In this document: one piece after another, positions 1 to 7,293 of the stretch
Position numbering within the stretch: the stretch's first letter is position 1
How the letters are laid out: every line of letters starts with the position of its first letter
NCBI GenBank assembly: GCA_902812455.1
Contig: CADDZH010000060.1
Span: 1 to 31,505 of the forward strand
DNA length: 31,505 nt
From: Chloroflexota bacterium
GTDB lineage: Bacteria > Chloroflexota > Ktedonobacteria > Ktedonobacterales > Ktedonobacteraceae
Reading direction: 5' to 3'
Translations under genes and position numbers: made by a program
The notes under the pieces: model-generated
Told to the model about the DNA's origin: nothing
The model's database searches: none
The model's input: only the letters and a program-made list of their open reading frames with translations

Positions 1-134
1 CCCGCCCCCTCGGCTTCGTTGCCTGGCTCGATAACCAGTATGCGATAGCAACTCCACAAGGCGTGCTCCGCTTCGGCACAATTGCCAGCGGCCCACAATG
101 GCTCGAGCTGGATTACGTCAAGATCGAGCCATAG
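1..134 (+). CDS. C-terminal end of an unidentified protein (partial)
   Basis: An open frame runs in from the left edge (first full codon at base 3) and stops at TAG 132-134. The 43 visible residues contain GFVAWLDNQYAIATPQG and end WLELDYVKIEP, which looks like the closing beta-strands of a lectin- or glucanase-like beta-sandwich. That fold assignment is only an impression. The start, and so the family, lies outside the window. The gene converges on clpP, with 7 bases between the two stop codons. Confidence 0.5.
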   Translation, partial: RPLGFVAWLDNQYAIATPQGVLRFGTIASGPQWLELDYVKIEP

Positions 135-141
135 CCGCAAG

Positions 142-747
142 CTATTTTTCCGCCAGGGGCAATACCTCGTCTATAATGCCATACTCCACTGCTTCTTCAG
201 GACTCATAAAGAAATCCCGGTCGGTATCGCGCTTAATCCGCTCAAGAGGCTGCCCGGTATGCTGGTGAATGATCTCGTTAAGCACATCGCGCGTATGCAG
301 TATCTCTCGCGCCTGGATATCGATGTCTGTCGCCTGCCCGCCGATCCCTCCCGGGATAAGGGGCTGGTGGATGTGAATGCGCGCATGCGGCAGCGAGCGG
401 CGCAGCCCCTTGTCGCCCGCCATCAGCAAGATCGTGCCAAAGCTTGCAGCTAAACCAACACAGGTCGTCGCCACTGGGCAGGAAAGAATGCGCATCGTAT
501 CATAGATGGCTAAACCTGCCGTGACCGTCCCACCAGGCGAGTTGATATAAACGTTGATCTCTTTCTTGGCATCTTCTGCAGCCAGAAAAAGCAGTTGCGC
601 AACGACAAGATTGGCCATCGTATCCTCGATCTGGCCGTTAACCATGATAATGCGCTCTTTCAGCAAGCGAGAATAAATGTCATAGGCTCGCTCGCCCCGG
701 CCTGTGGTCTCAATAACCGTTGGAACAAACAAACTCGATGACATCAT
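142..747 (-). CDS. clpP: ATP-dependent Clp protease proteolytic subunit ClpP
   Basis: Serine peptidase of family S14. Its tetradecameric barrel degrades proteins fed by a Clp ATPase (ClpX, ClpA or ClpC) in the cytoplasm. The 201 residues match the usual length. The catalytic triad reads as Ser102 (in GLAASFG), His127 (RIHIHQP) and Asp176 (DTDRDFF). The spacings of 25 and 49 residues are those of E. coli ClpP. The oligomerisation/substrate motif NSPGG is at 69-73. There is no long propeptide. No Clp ATPase gene is adjacent. The start overlaps the stop of the small upstream gene by ATGA (744-747), so translation is probably coupled. Chloroflexota often carry several clpP copies; this one sits beside a ClgR-like regulator. 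Confidence 0.97.
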   Translation of the reverse strand: MMSSSLFVPTVIETTGRGERAYDIYSRLLKERIIMVNGQIEDTMANLVVAQLLFLAAEDAKKEINVYINSPGGTVTAGLAIYDTMRILSCPVATTCVGLAASFGTILLMAGDKGLRRSLPHARIHIHQPLIPGGIGGQATDIDIQAREILHTRDVLNEIIHQHTGQPLERIKRDTDRDFFMSPEEAVEYGIIDEVLPLAEK

Positions 748-1034
748 TGCTCTCCTTCTTCCGCCCGTGGCCGTACAAAGTAGTAATAGACAGGCCCACT
801 CTCTCTACCAGACTTCTGCTCCAGCATACCCACAAGTAACCATCCTCGAGCTCCCAGGTCATTCAACTGGGCAACATCAGGTAGCTCCTCTTCTCGCGTA
901 TTAACAGCCAGCACGAGATACTCCCAGCGCACCGGCGTAACAGGTACGCTCTCATACACCATCGGTATATGCAGTGGAGCATGAATATCAGGCTGGCCCG
1001 ACAAATGCGAATGAAACGACAACGATACAGCCAT
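744..1034 (-). CDS. small DUF4177-like protein upstream of clpP
   Basis: A 96-residue protein. Its core (WEYLVL, then [14 protein letters not shown], then YYYFVRP) follows the pattern of DUF4177 proteins, which are short alpha/beta proteins of unknown function. I infer the family from this pattern alone. Two in-frame ATGs exist, at 1040 and 1034. The strong ribosome-binding site AAAGGAGG lies only 2 bases before the first but 8 bases before the second, so 1034 is chosen. The gene overlaps clpP by 4 bases and is probably co-transcribed with it. A role linked to Clp proteolysis is suggested by position only. Confidence 0.72.
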   Translation of the reverse strand: MAVSLSFHSHLSGQPDIHAPLHIPMVYESVPVTPVRWEYLVLAVNTREEELPDVAQLNDLGARGWLLVGMLEQKSGRESGPVYYYFVRPRAEEGEQ

Positions 1035-1063
1035 TAGCATTTCCTCCTTTGTTTTCTAGGGTA

Positions 1064-1085
1064 GGGGCAGAGCTTGCCTCTGCCC
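1064..1085. repeat. TAGGGGCA-type hairpin repeat, copy 1
   Basis: GGGCAGAG (1065-1072), loop CTTGC, then CTCTGCCC (1078-1085): a perfect 8-bp stem. It belongs to the same family as the copies at 18912-18933 and 19025-19081. The stem differs from those copies by paired changes that keep the hairpin. It lies 30 bases upstream of the clpP-operon start codon, inside its 5' region. Confidence 0.75.
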
Positions 1086-1217
1086 TCGACCTTCTTCCTT
1101 GACTATATCATGCTAATAGTGTATCCTTGAAGAGAAAAAGCATGCTCATAGCATAGGCATCTACGAAGCTATGCCGTAAGCATAGGTGACGCGATGTGCA
1201 AGTTTTCTGAGTGGGGT

Positions 1218-1268
1218 TCAGGGGCGGCAGCCCCTGACGGGGTTTGGGGAACGCTGTCCGGGGGACAG
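1218..1268. repeat. tandem double-hairpin repeat
   Basis: TCAGGGGC (1218-1225), loop GGCA, GCCCCTGA (1230-1237) form a perfect 8-bp stem. It is followed by CTGTCC, loop GGG, GGACAG (1254-1268). The two hairpins, with G-rich flanks, look like a REP-type extragenic element. It lies about 80 bases before the regulator's start codon. Confidence 0.7.
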
Positions 1269-1346
1269 TATGTAGGGGACCCAAATTCCCATTTCCCTCA
1301 AATGTTGGTTGAATATGCATTAGATAGGCCGAAAGGGAAAGCAGCG

Positions 1347-1745
1347 ATGGCAGATCTTCAAGAAATCATCGGAAGAGTTATACGGCGGGAACGCCAGGAC
1401 CGCCATTTAACCATCAAAGAGCTAGGAGACAAAGCAAATCTATCGGAAATCTACATTGGAGAGATCGAGCGCGGGCATAAATATCCTTCAGCCAAAGTGC
1501 TGGAAAGCATCGCCAGCGCTTTAGACCTCGACATAGCCGATCTGCTTGAGCTTATGGCTGAAGAGATCCGCTATGAGCGCGAACCACAGACAACGAATGC
1601 CATCGGCTTCACGTTTCCCGCCACTCCGGGCCAGCCACGTCGCCTCGCCGTCAAGAAGATGGTCAATATGCTCGATGAGGGCGATGTGGAAAGTATAGCC
1701 CATCTCAGCGCCTTCCTCTTGGCAAGGCGCACGAATATGCCGTAG
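1347..1745 (+). CDS. XRE-family HTH transcriptional regulator, ClgR-like
   Basis: A 132-residue DNA-binding protein. Residues 9-65 form a Cro/C1-type helix-turn-helix (RRERQDRHLTIKELGDKANL, then IGEIERGHKYPS, then LDLDIADLL). The pattern is close to ClgR, the activator of clp genes in Actinobacteria. The C-terminal half has no recognised domain. The frame is open upstream to 1194, but that part crosses the repeat. The ATG at 1347 starts the conserved part and follows a GAAAGGGAAA sequence. The gene is divergent from the clpP operon across about 310 bases, which fits a local clp regulator. The ClgR role is inferred from similarity of motif and position, not proven. Confidence 0.85.
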   Translation: MADLQEIIGRVIRRERQDRHLTIKELGDKANLSEIYIGEIERGHKYPSAKVLESIASALDLDIADLLELMAEEIRYEREPQTTNAIGFTFPATPGQPRRLAVKKMVNMLDEGDVESIAHLSAFLLARRTNMP

Positions 1746-1842
1746 AGTTCTACCAATTGAGTGCTGGCATCATCGTTGAGGGTAGGGGCGAGGCTGCGCC
1801 ACCGGCCATCCTCACCCTGGCTCTTAGCACCTGATTATTGGT

Positions 1843-1868
1843 GGAACCTGCCGTAGGGGCCAGGTTCC
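1843..1868. repeat. hairpin 3' of the 1869-2327 gene
   Basis: GGAACCTG (1843-1850) and CAGGTTCC (1861-1868) pair perfectly around a loop containing the TAGGGGC core. The hairpin starts directly after the minus-strand stop codon. It could end that transcript, but no run of U follows. A related inverted pair, GGGGCC (1856-1861) and GGCCCC (1886-1891), overlaps the last codons of the gene. Confidence 0.55.
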
Positions 1869-2327
1869 TCATTGCGGGCTTGTAGGCCCCATCCCAGGAT
1901 AAGCAGGCATCCAAAGATTGCTGGGAGGCATGACGGCCTGAACCTGCGGCTGCTGCCGCCGGACTTGATAATCAACCGATCTGAGCACCTCATGTAGAGC
2001 GTTATATTGCTCGAGTGCTCCGATGGCGGCGGTAATGAGAAGGGGATGGATGGCCAGGCCGACTGCTCCAACTGCGATCTGGTCGACCCAATCCTGCGCT
2101 CCCACCCTCACAAATGTGCCACCCTCGACACGCTGCAGAGAGACCGCCAGCGCCTTGTTAAAGCCGGTAATCATCCTCAAGGTGCTTTCCAGCTTTAATT
2201 GCACGGTAACGTTGTTCATATCGCCAAAGTATTGTGCCTGATATCCCTTCGCCTGGTACTCCTGCACCAGCGCCTGAGCAATTGCCTGAAGATCGAGGTC
2301 CTGTGTCCGGTAGAAAAGGGCTTCCAT
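1869..2327 (-). CDS. conserved-looking hypothetical protein with a central hydrophobic segment
   Basis: A 152-residue protein of unknown family. It begins MEALFYRTQDLDLQAIAQAL, is mixed alpha/beta to about residue 85, then has a hydrophobic stretch near 88-108 (IAVGAVGLAIHPLLITAAIGAL), and ends in a Pro/Gln/Met-rich tail. AGAAAGGAAA lies about 7 bases before the start codon. The last nine or so residues (PGMGPTSPQ) are encoded inside a palindromic repeat, so the native C-terminus may have been replaced by the repeat. It converges on the XRE regulator. Confidence 0.7.
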   Translation of the reverse strand: MEALFYRTQDLDLQAIAQALVQEYQAKGYQAQYFGDMNNVTVQLKLESTLRMITGFNKALAVSLQRVEGGTFVRVGAQDWVDQIAVGAVGLAIHPLLITAAIGALEQYNALHEVLRSVDYQVRRQQPQVQAVMPPSNLWMPAYPGMGPTSPQ

Positions 2328-2475
2328 GTCAATCTTTCCTTTCTGCCTCAGGCATATTCAACTACCGAAATCTGTCTTAACTTCACCCGTCAAAAAGTCC
2401 CCGATAAACTATACGCAACCACTTCTCTTCGGTTGCAAAGAACTGCCGGATAGAGTAGAAAGGGCCATAGGTTTG

Positions 2476-2511
2476 TGCTACAATTTCTCTATATATCATA
2501 GGACGATATAT
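2476..2511 (+). promoter_or_regulatory. extended -10 promoter with a palindromic operator at the start site
   Basis: TGC followed by TACAAT (2476-2484) is an extended -10 element with no clear -35. The predicted transcription start is near 2491. There lies the perfect inverted repeat ATATATC (2491-2497), 7-base spacer, GATATAT (2505-2511). A protein bound there would block initiation. Similar A/T-rich palindromes are bound by PadR- or GntR-type repressors (general knowledge; the regulator is not identified). It precedes the SDR gene by 57 bases and may control the whole 2568-10036 block. Confidence 0.5.
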
Positions 2512-2567
2512 GGTTGAGGAAAAAGTTGCTTACTTCTGCTCGCTCGCTTTCTTAGAAAGGAAAAGCT

Positions 2568-3302
2568 ATGCGCTTACACGGGCAGGTGGCGATGATCACC
2601 GGCGTCAGCCACGCCGGACAGGTGGGCTATGCGCTCGCGGCGGCGTTTGCGCGCGAAGGAGCGCTCCTGGCGATTAGCGCTCGGAGTGCGGAGCGCGTCA
2701 AGGCACGCGCTGAGGAACTACGGGCGCAAGGAGCGAGCGTCATCGCCATCCCTGCCGATCTGACGACTGAGGAGGGGGCGCAGGCGCTCGCCCAGCAGAC
2801 GCTGGCCGCCTATGGGCAGATCAACGTGCTCGTCAATCTGGCCGGCGGGCTTACTAAATATGGGCCACCCGACGAATTGCGTCTCTCCGACTGGGAAGCA
2901 GAACTCAATAACAACCTGCGCACGGCCTTCCTCTGCACCCGCGCCGTCTGGCCGATCATGAAGCGCCAGGGCGGCGGCAAGATTCTCAATTTCAGCCGCG
3001 CCGGAGGCCCAGAGAACTCCAAGCCGCAGATGCTGGCCTATAACTGTGCCAAGGCTGGCATTGATGCCCTGACGTATACCTTCGCCAGGGCAGGCAAGCC
3101 CTGGGGGATTGCTGTGAACGCCCTTGGCCCCGGCACCATCGTGACCCAGGCCAATCTGGACGCGATGCACCCCTCGCCAGAGGAGATCCGCGAGCACTGG
3201 GTCAGCCTGGCAGACCTCATCGAAGCGGCGCTCTTCCTGGTGACGAAAGCTGGCGATGGGGTGAACGGCGTCGTGCTGCCTGTCCAGGGCAAGGGAAGCT
3301 GA
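2568..3302 (+). CDS. short-chain dehydrogenase/reductase (SDR) family oxidoreductase
   Basis: A 244-residue classical SDR, an NAD(P)-dependent oxidoreductase of unknown substrate. The Rossmann glycine motif is TGVSHAGQVGYA at 11-22, slightly altered from TGxxxGxG. NLAGG at 90-94 replaces the usual NNAG. The NNN at 114-116 holds the structural Asn. Ser143 and Y158-N-C-A-K162 give the catalytic Ser, Tyr and Lys. Length and layout match the family. AGAAAGGAAAAG precedes the ATG. It is the first gene of the GC-rich plus-strand block. The sequence does not tell the substrate; its neighbours suggest carbohydrate or pterin chemistry at most. Confidence 0.92.
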   Translation: MRLHGQVAMITGVSHAGQVGYALAAAFAREGALLAISARSAERVKARAEELRAQGASVIAIPADLTTEEGAQALAQQTLAAYGQINVLVNLAGGLTKYGPPDELRLSDWEAELNNNLRTAFLCTRAVWPIMKRQGGGKILNFSRAGGPENSKPQMLAYNCAKAGIDALTYTFARAGKPWGIAVNALGPGTIVTQANLDAMHPSPEEIREHWVSLADLIEAALFLVTKAGDGVNGVVLPVQGKGS

Positions 3303-3456
3303 GGAGGAACACGGAGCAAAACTCCCTGGTATGGGAATGCCCCCAGGCGTTCACCCAGCACGGGCGGATGACGGTGCATAAGAAAACAATCACCTACCCC
3401 CTCCTGACGGTGGCGGGTATCTCCTCAAGAAGGACAACCAGAAAGAGGTGAAAGCG

Positions 3457-4134
3457 ATGGCGCTTGAACCAGAGCATAGTGGAACAGAACATGAGGATCA
3501 GGAGATGGAGACGGCGCTCAAGCTGCACCGTCGCCACATTTCGGAAGAGCAGTGGCGAACCTTTGAAGGCTATATGACGGACATCTTCACAACCTTTGGC
3601 TTAGACCTGCACACGCCGGCCACCTATGAGACCCCACGGCGGTTCCTGCGCGCTATGTTTGATGCCACCGAAGGCTATGAGGGCGACCCCAAACTGCTCA
3701 AGGTCTTCGAGACCGAATGCCGGGGTGGGCCGGACTGCCGCCTGAGCCAGGTCGTGGAGGGACCGATTCACTTCTTTAGTCTCTGTGAGCATCATGCCCT
3801 GCCCTTTTTCGGCCATGCCTATGTGGGCTACATCGCCCACGAGCATATCATCGGCATTTCCAAGCTGACGCGCCTGGTGCGCCTGTTTGCCAAGCGCTTT
3901 ACCGTGCAGGAGCGCATCGGCCAGCAGATCGCTGACACGTTGGAAGCTATGCTCCAACCGCATGGGGTGGCCGTCTATCTGGAAGCCCATCATCTGTGCA
4001 CCGAGATGCGCGGCGTGCGCGCCATCGCGCCGATCACACGCACCACCTTCTGGCGCGGAGCCTACGACGAAAACGCAGCGCTGCGGGGCGAGTTCTTCAG
4101 CGTGTGTGGCATACCGCGTGGGGGCCATGCATGA
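3457..4134 (+). CDS. folE: GTP cyclohydrolase I
   Basis: Converts GTP to 7,8-dihydroneopterin triphosphate, the first step of tetrahydrofolate and related pterin synthesis; cytoplasmic homodecamer. In the 225-residue product the zinc ligands are Cys110, His113 (SLCEHH) and Cys181 (HHLCTEMRG), the same numbers as in E. coli FolE. The GISKLTRLVRLFAKRFTVQE segment (133-152) is the conserved active-site strand-helix. A GTG at 3448 is in frame, but AGAGGTGA lies correctly spaced before the ATG at 3457. The gene ends in an ATGA overlap with the next ORF. No other folate gene is nearby, so it may serve a stress or cofactor role within this block, or be a second copy. Confidence 0.95.
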   Translation: MALEPEHSGTEHEDQEMETALKLHRRHISEEQWRTFEGYMTDIFTTFGLDLHTPATYETPRRFLRAMFDATEGYEGDPKLLKVFETECRGGPDCRLSQVVEGPIHFFSLCEHHALPFFGHAYVGYIAHEHIIGISKLTRLVRLFAKRFTVQERIGQQIADTLEAMLQPHGVAVYLEAHHLCTEMRGVRAIAPITRTTFWRGAYDENAALRGEFFSVCGIPRGGHA

Positions 4135-4370
4135 ACAGGTCGCTGCCGCCTCTCGAATCCTTGTTTGACCAGGCACAGGGATGGGCACTTCCCTTGCCGG
4201 CGGCCCCCCAGCTTGCCGGTCGCGATGCCTCCACCGAGCGGCCTGGGCTGGTCGAGGGGCACCGCTTTGCATCAGAGCATCCACTGTGGGGAACCCTTGT
4301 AAGCGTCAAACGCGGTGGGAGCCACCTGTTTGTGCGTTATGCCTTTGCCACGAAGGAGGCAACGCGATGA
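4131..4370 (+). CDS. small hypothetical protein, translationally coupled to folE
   Basis: A 79-residue protein of no recognised family. It is rich in Pro, Ala and Gly, with a basic C-terminal half (VSVKRGGSHLFVRYAFATKE). It starts inside the folE stop (ATGA at 4131-4134) and its own stop overlaps the next small ORF in the same way (4367-4370). The double coupling supports real translation. No membrane segment or cysteine is present. Confidence 0.55.
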   Translation: MNRSLPPLESLFDQAQGWALPLPAAPQLAGRDASTERPGLVEGHRFASEHPLWGTLVSVKRGGSHLFVRYAFATKEATR

Positions 4371-4468
4371 CTGATCCCTTACGTGAGCAGGAGAGATGTA
4401 TGAGCGTCCTCAGGAAGGAAGAAGGCAGCTATACCGGGAGAGATTCAGGGAGAGAAGCGAAAATATAG
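4367..4468 (+). pseudogene. 33-codon ORF resembling the start of the transaldolase gene (remnant)
   Basis: A strong AAGGAGG sits 7 bases before this ATG, but the frame ends after 33 codons. Its first nine residues, MTDPLREQE, mirror MTNPLRELE of the transaldolase at 5152. At the DNA level 21 of the first 27 bases agree. A GAGATTCAGG word also appears near both starts (about 4442 and 5125). The simplest reading is a leftover 5' end of a duplicated transaldolase gene, with dps now lying between the copies. A short leader peptide is the alternative. Confidence 0.5.
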
Positions 4469-4512
4469 CAGTAGTGGACAGCATTCACTTACCACAGAGG
4501 AGGAGTAAGATC

Positions 4513-5058
4513 ATGGCAACCAGACAAGGAACAACCACTCAGATACGATCATTCCCTGCACCGGCACAGTTGGCGACGGTGACTGACCTGACGCCACAGG
4601 AGGTGCAAGCCGTGACAGAGGCCGTCAACCCGCTCATCGCCGATGCGTTCGCACTATATGTCAAAACGAAGAACTTCCACTGGCACCTCTCCGGCTCGCA
4701 CTTCCGCGACTATCACCTGCTCTTCGACGAGCAGGCCGAGGCGATTTTGGCTTCCATTGACATCATGGCTGAGCGAGTGCGCCGTATCGGCGGCACAACC
4801 ATCCGCAGCATCAGCCATATCGCTCAATTGCAGAGCATCGCCGACGACAACGACGACTTTGTGCCAGCAGGTGAGATGGTCAGGCGGCTCCTGGAGGACA
4901 ACGGGCACATCGCCAGGAAGATACGCGAGGCGATTGAGGTCTGCGAGAAGCATCGCGACTCCGCCACCAGCAATGCCTTGCAGGAGATCCTTGACGAGAC
5001 AGAGCGTCGCAAGTGGTTCCTCTTCGAGGTCATGCAGGGCGTGAAGAATACCGACTAG
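4513..5058 (+). CDS. dps: Dps-family ferritin-like DNA protection protein
   Basis: A 181-residue member of the Dps/bacterioferritin-like family. Such proteins form 12-mers that oxidise and store iron, and some bind DNA under oxidative stress. The hallmark ferroxidase helix is present: KTKNFHWHLSG (51-61) and then DYHLLFDEQAEAI (66-78), supplying His and the paired Asp/Glu ligands. The N-terminal 20 residues are loose, as in DNA-binding Dps proteins, but hold only two Arg and no Lys cluster. The ATG at 4513 follows GGAGGAG at good spacing; upstream in-frame ATGs lack this. It lies between a transaldolase-start remnant and the transaldolase gene. Confidence 0.93.
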   Translation: MATRQGTTTQIRSFPAPAQLATVTDLTPQEVQAVTEAVNPLIADAFALYVKTKNFHWHLSGSHFRDYHLLFDEQAEAILASIDIMAERVRRIGGTTIRSISHIAQLQSIADDNDDFVPAGEMVRRLLEDNGHIARKIREAIEVCEKHRDSATSNALQEILDETERRKWFLFEVMQGVKNTD

Positions 5059-5151
5059 AAGCGTGAGGGTAACATGCCGCCTCTTGCCCGGCTGCTCGCG
5101 CACACTCTGCGAGACAAACAGAGGAGATTCAGGAGAAAAGGAGACAACACC

Positions 5152-6279
5152 ATGACCAATCCTTTACGCGAACTGGAGGCTCTGGGACAGAGCGTCTGGC
5201 TCGATGATATCGACCGCGAGCACCTGCGCTCCGGTCTGTTTGAGCGGCTGATCGAGGAAGATGGCCTCTCCGGGGCAACAGGCAACCCCACCATCTTTGA
5301 GCACGCCATCGATCATGGTACAGCCTACGATGAACAGATGCGCCAGCTCATCATGCAGGGCAAGGATGCGCAAGTCATCTACGAAATGCTGGCCATGACC
5401 GATGTCCGGCAGGTTGCTGATCTGCTGCGTCCCACCTATGAGCGAACCGCAGGGCAAGATGGGTTTGTGAGCATCGAAGTCTCGCCCTACCTGGCACACG
5501 ATACGCACGGGACACTGGCCGAGGTGCGCCGCTTCTGGCACGCGATTGAGCGGCCCAACCTGATGGTGAAGATTCCCTCGACACCGGCAGGCGTCCCCGC
5601 CATTCGCCAGGCGCTCAGCGAAGGCATCAATATCAACATCACCCTGATGTTCTCCCTGGACAACTATCGCCAGGTGGCCGAGGCATACCTGGGTGCCCTG
5701 GAAGAGCGCGTGGCCACAGGCCAGGACATCAGCCGTATCGCCTCGGTGGCCAGCTTCTTTGTCAGCCGCGTGGACGTGCTGGTGGACCACCTGCTCGAAG
5801 ACAAGATCAAAGCCACTCCTGAAAGTGCCCGGCAGCAGCTCAAAGCGCTTCTGGGCAAAACGGCCATCGCCAATGCGTGCCTGGCCTACCAGGAGTTCAA
5901 GCGGCTGTTCAGTGGGCCACGCTTTGCAGCACTGAAATCTCGGGGGGCGCGTGTCCAGCGGCCGCTCTGGGCCAGCACGAGCACAAAAAATCCGGCCTAC
6001 CGCGATGTGCTCTACGTGGAGGAACTGATCGGCCCCGATACCGTGAACACCATGCCGCTCAAGACGCTCGAAAGCTTCCGCGAGCATGGCAACGTCCGGC
6101 TCTCCATCGAGGATCAGCTCCCACAAGCGCAAGCAGAGCTCGCGGCGCTCGCGGAGGCCGGGATCAACTACGACCAGGTCACCCGGCAACTACAAGAGGA
6201 GGGAGTGCAGAAGTTCATTGACTCCTTCCAGACGCTGTTTGCATGTATTGACAAGAAGCGCCAGGTGCTTCAGCAGTAA
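5152..6279 (+). CDS. tal: transaldolase
   Basis: Transfers a dihydroxyacetone unit between sedoheptulose 7-phosphate and glyceraldehyde 3-phosphate in the non-oxidative pentose phosphate pathway. The 375 residues match the long transaldolase subfamily found in Actinobacteria and Cyanobacteria. Motifs: GATGNPTIFEHAI (about 41-53), VSPYLAHDT, the Schiff-base Lys140 in MVKIPSTPAG, NINITLMFS, ASVASFFVSRVD, and RPLWASTSTKNP near the C-terminus. The ATG at 5152 follows AAAAGGAGA; an in-frame ATG at 5074 lacks a site. Unlike some relatives it is not fused to phosphoglucose isomerase. Confidence 0.96.
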   Translation: MTNPLRELEALGQSVWLDDIDREHLRSGLFERLIEEDGLSGATGNPTIFEHAIDHGTAYDEQMRQLIMQGKDAQVIYEMLAMTDVRQVADLLRPTYERTAGQDGFVSIEVSPYLAHDTHGTLAEVRRFWHAIERPNLMVKIPSTPAGVPAIRQALSEGININITLMFSLDNYRQVAEAYLGALEERVATGQDISRIASVASFFVSRVDVLVDHLLEDKIKATPESARQQLKALLGKTAIANACLAYQEFKRLFSGPRFAALKSRGARVQRPLWASTSTKNPAYRDVLYVEELIGPDTVNTMPLKTLESFREHGNVRLSIEDQLPQAQAELAALAEAGINYDQVTRQLQEEGVQKFIDSFQTLFACIDKKRQVLQQ

Positions 6280-6354
6280 CAAGGCATTTCAAGGAGGCGG
6301 ATAGGACCCAGGTGGAACAGCTTGCGGCATTTGCCACGACGAAGGAGCTAACGT

Positions 6355-7269
6355 ATGATCACGGGCTATACGAGGCCGCTCTATCTTCTCCCATTCGATC
6401 ACCGCGCGTCCTACATCTCGGGGCTCTTCGGCTGGAAAGCACCGCTGAATGTGGAGCAGATGATCGTCGTTGCGCAGAGTAAGCAGGTCATCTATGCAGG
6501 CTTCCAGCAGGCTATTGCCGACCAGGTGCCAAAGGATCGCGCTGGCATTCTGGTTGACGAGGAATTTGGTTCGGCTATCCTGCGTGATGCTGCTAGCAAG
6601 GGCTATATTACGGTAGCACCCGTCGAGAAGAGCGGCCAGGAGGAGTTCGAGTTCGTTTATGGGGAGGACTTTGCGCAGCACATTGAAGCCTTTCATCCCA
6701 CCTTCGCCAAAGTCCTCGTGCGCTACAATCCTGAAGGAGATGCGGCCCTCAACCAGCGCCAGGCCAGCCGGCTCAAGCGCTTATCCGACTACCTGCGCCG
6801 AACACAGAGGCTGTTCATGTTTGAACTGCTGGTGCCAGCCGAGCCGATGCAACTGGAACAGTTTGAGGGCGACAAGAACGCCTATGACCTGGAGCTCCGC
6901 CCACGCTTGATGATGCAAACCATCCAGGCCCTGCAGGACGCCGGGGTGGAGCCGGATGTCTGGAAGGTCGAGGGGCTTGATCGCCAGGAAGATTGCGTCA
7001 AGCTGGTGGAGGTGGCTCGGCGTGGTGGCCGGGACAGCGTGGGGCTGATTGTGCTGGGACGAGGTGCAGAGCGAGGCCGGGTCGTGCACTGGCTTAGGAC
7101 AGCAGCGCGCGTTCCCGGGTTCATCGGGTTTGCCGTCGGGCGAACGAGTTTCTGGCAGCCCCTGGTCGATGTTGAAGCCAAACGTATCTCTCAAGAGGAG
7201 GCAGCCAGACGCATTGCACACAACTTTGAAGAGTGGATCTATATCTTTGAGGAAGCCCAAGGCGCATAA
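6355..7269 (+). CDS. DUF2090 protein (IolC C-terminal-like, putative sugar-phosphate aldolase)
   Basis: A 304-residue protein that matches DUF2090, the domain fused to the C-terminus of some IolC kinases. It starts LYLLPFDHRASY, contains GILVDEEFG, a KVLVRYNPEGD strand, FELLVPAE, VDVWKVEG-type strands and GFAVGRTSFW near the end, the pattern of a class I aldolase TIM barrel. In inositol breakdown the domain has been linked to 6-phospho-5-dehydro-2-deoxygluconate aldolase, but no other iol gene is here, so the substrate is open. GAAGGAG lies 7 bases before the ATG. Its place between transaldolase and a debranching enzyme suggests sugar-phosphate metabolism. Confidence 0.85.
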   Translation: MITGYTRPLYLLPFDHRASYISGLFGWKAPLNVEQMIVVAQSKQVIYAGFQQAIADQVPKDRAGILVDEEFGSAILRDAASKGYITVAPVEKSGQEEFEFVYGEDFAQHIEAFHPTFAKVLVRYNPEGDAALNQRQASRLKRLSDYLRRTQRLFMFELLVPAEPMQLEQFEGDKNAYDLELRPRLMMQTIQALQDAGVEPDVWKVEGLDRQEDCVKLVEVARRGGRDSVGLIVLGRGAERGRVVHWLRTAARVPGFIGFAVGRTSFWQPLVDVEAKRISQEEAARRIAHNFEEWIYIFEEAQGA

Positions 7270-7293
7270 AAGCCTGCGCCGGGCATCGGAGCG

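Larger units (their letters stand above)
1035..1346. other. intergenic region between the clpP operon and the XRE regulator
   Basis: About 310 bases with no convincing gene. It holds the hairpin repeat 1064-1085, a double-hairpin repeat 1218-1268, and two direct copies of AGCATAGG (1150-1157 and 1179-1186) that could be regulator sites. Both flanking genes must be transcribed from here, but no clear -35/-10 pair was found. A 70-codon minus-strand frame across the repeats was judged non-coding. Confidence 0.6.

Noticed and set aside
1108..1320. A 70-codon minus-strand frame before the clpP operon
   Set aside because: It runs through the palindromic repeat at 1218-1268 and has no ribosome-binding site or family pattern.
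5164..6189. A 341-codon open frame on the minus strand opposite transaldolase
   Set aside because: It is a by-product of GC-rich codons; the plus strand encodes a clear transaldolase with all motifs, and the minus frame matches nothing.
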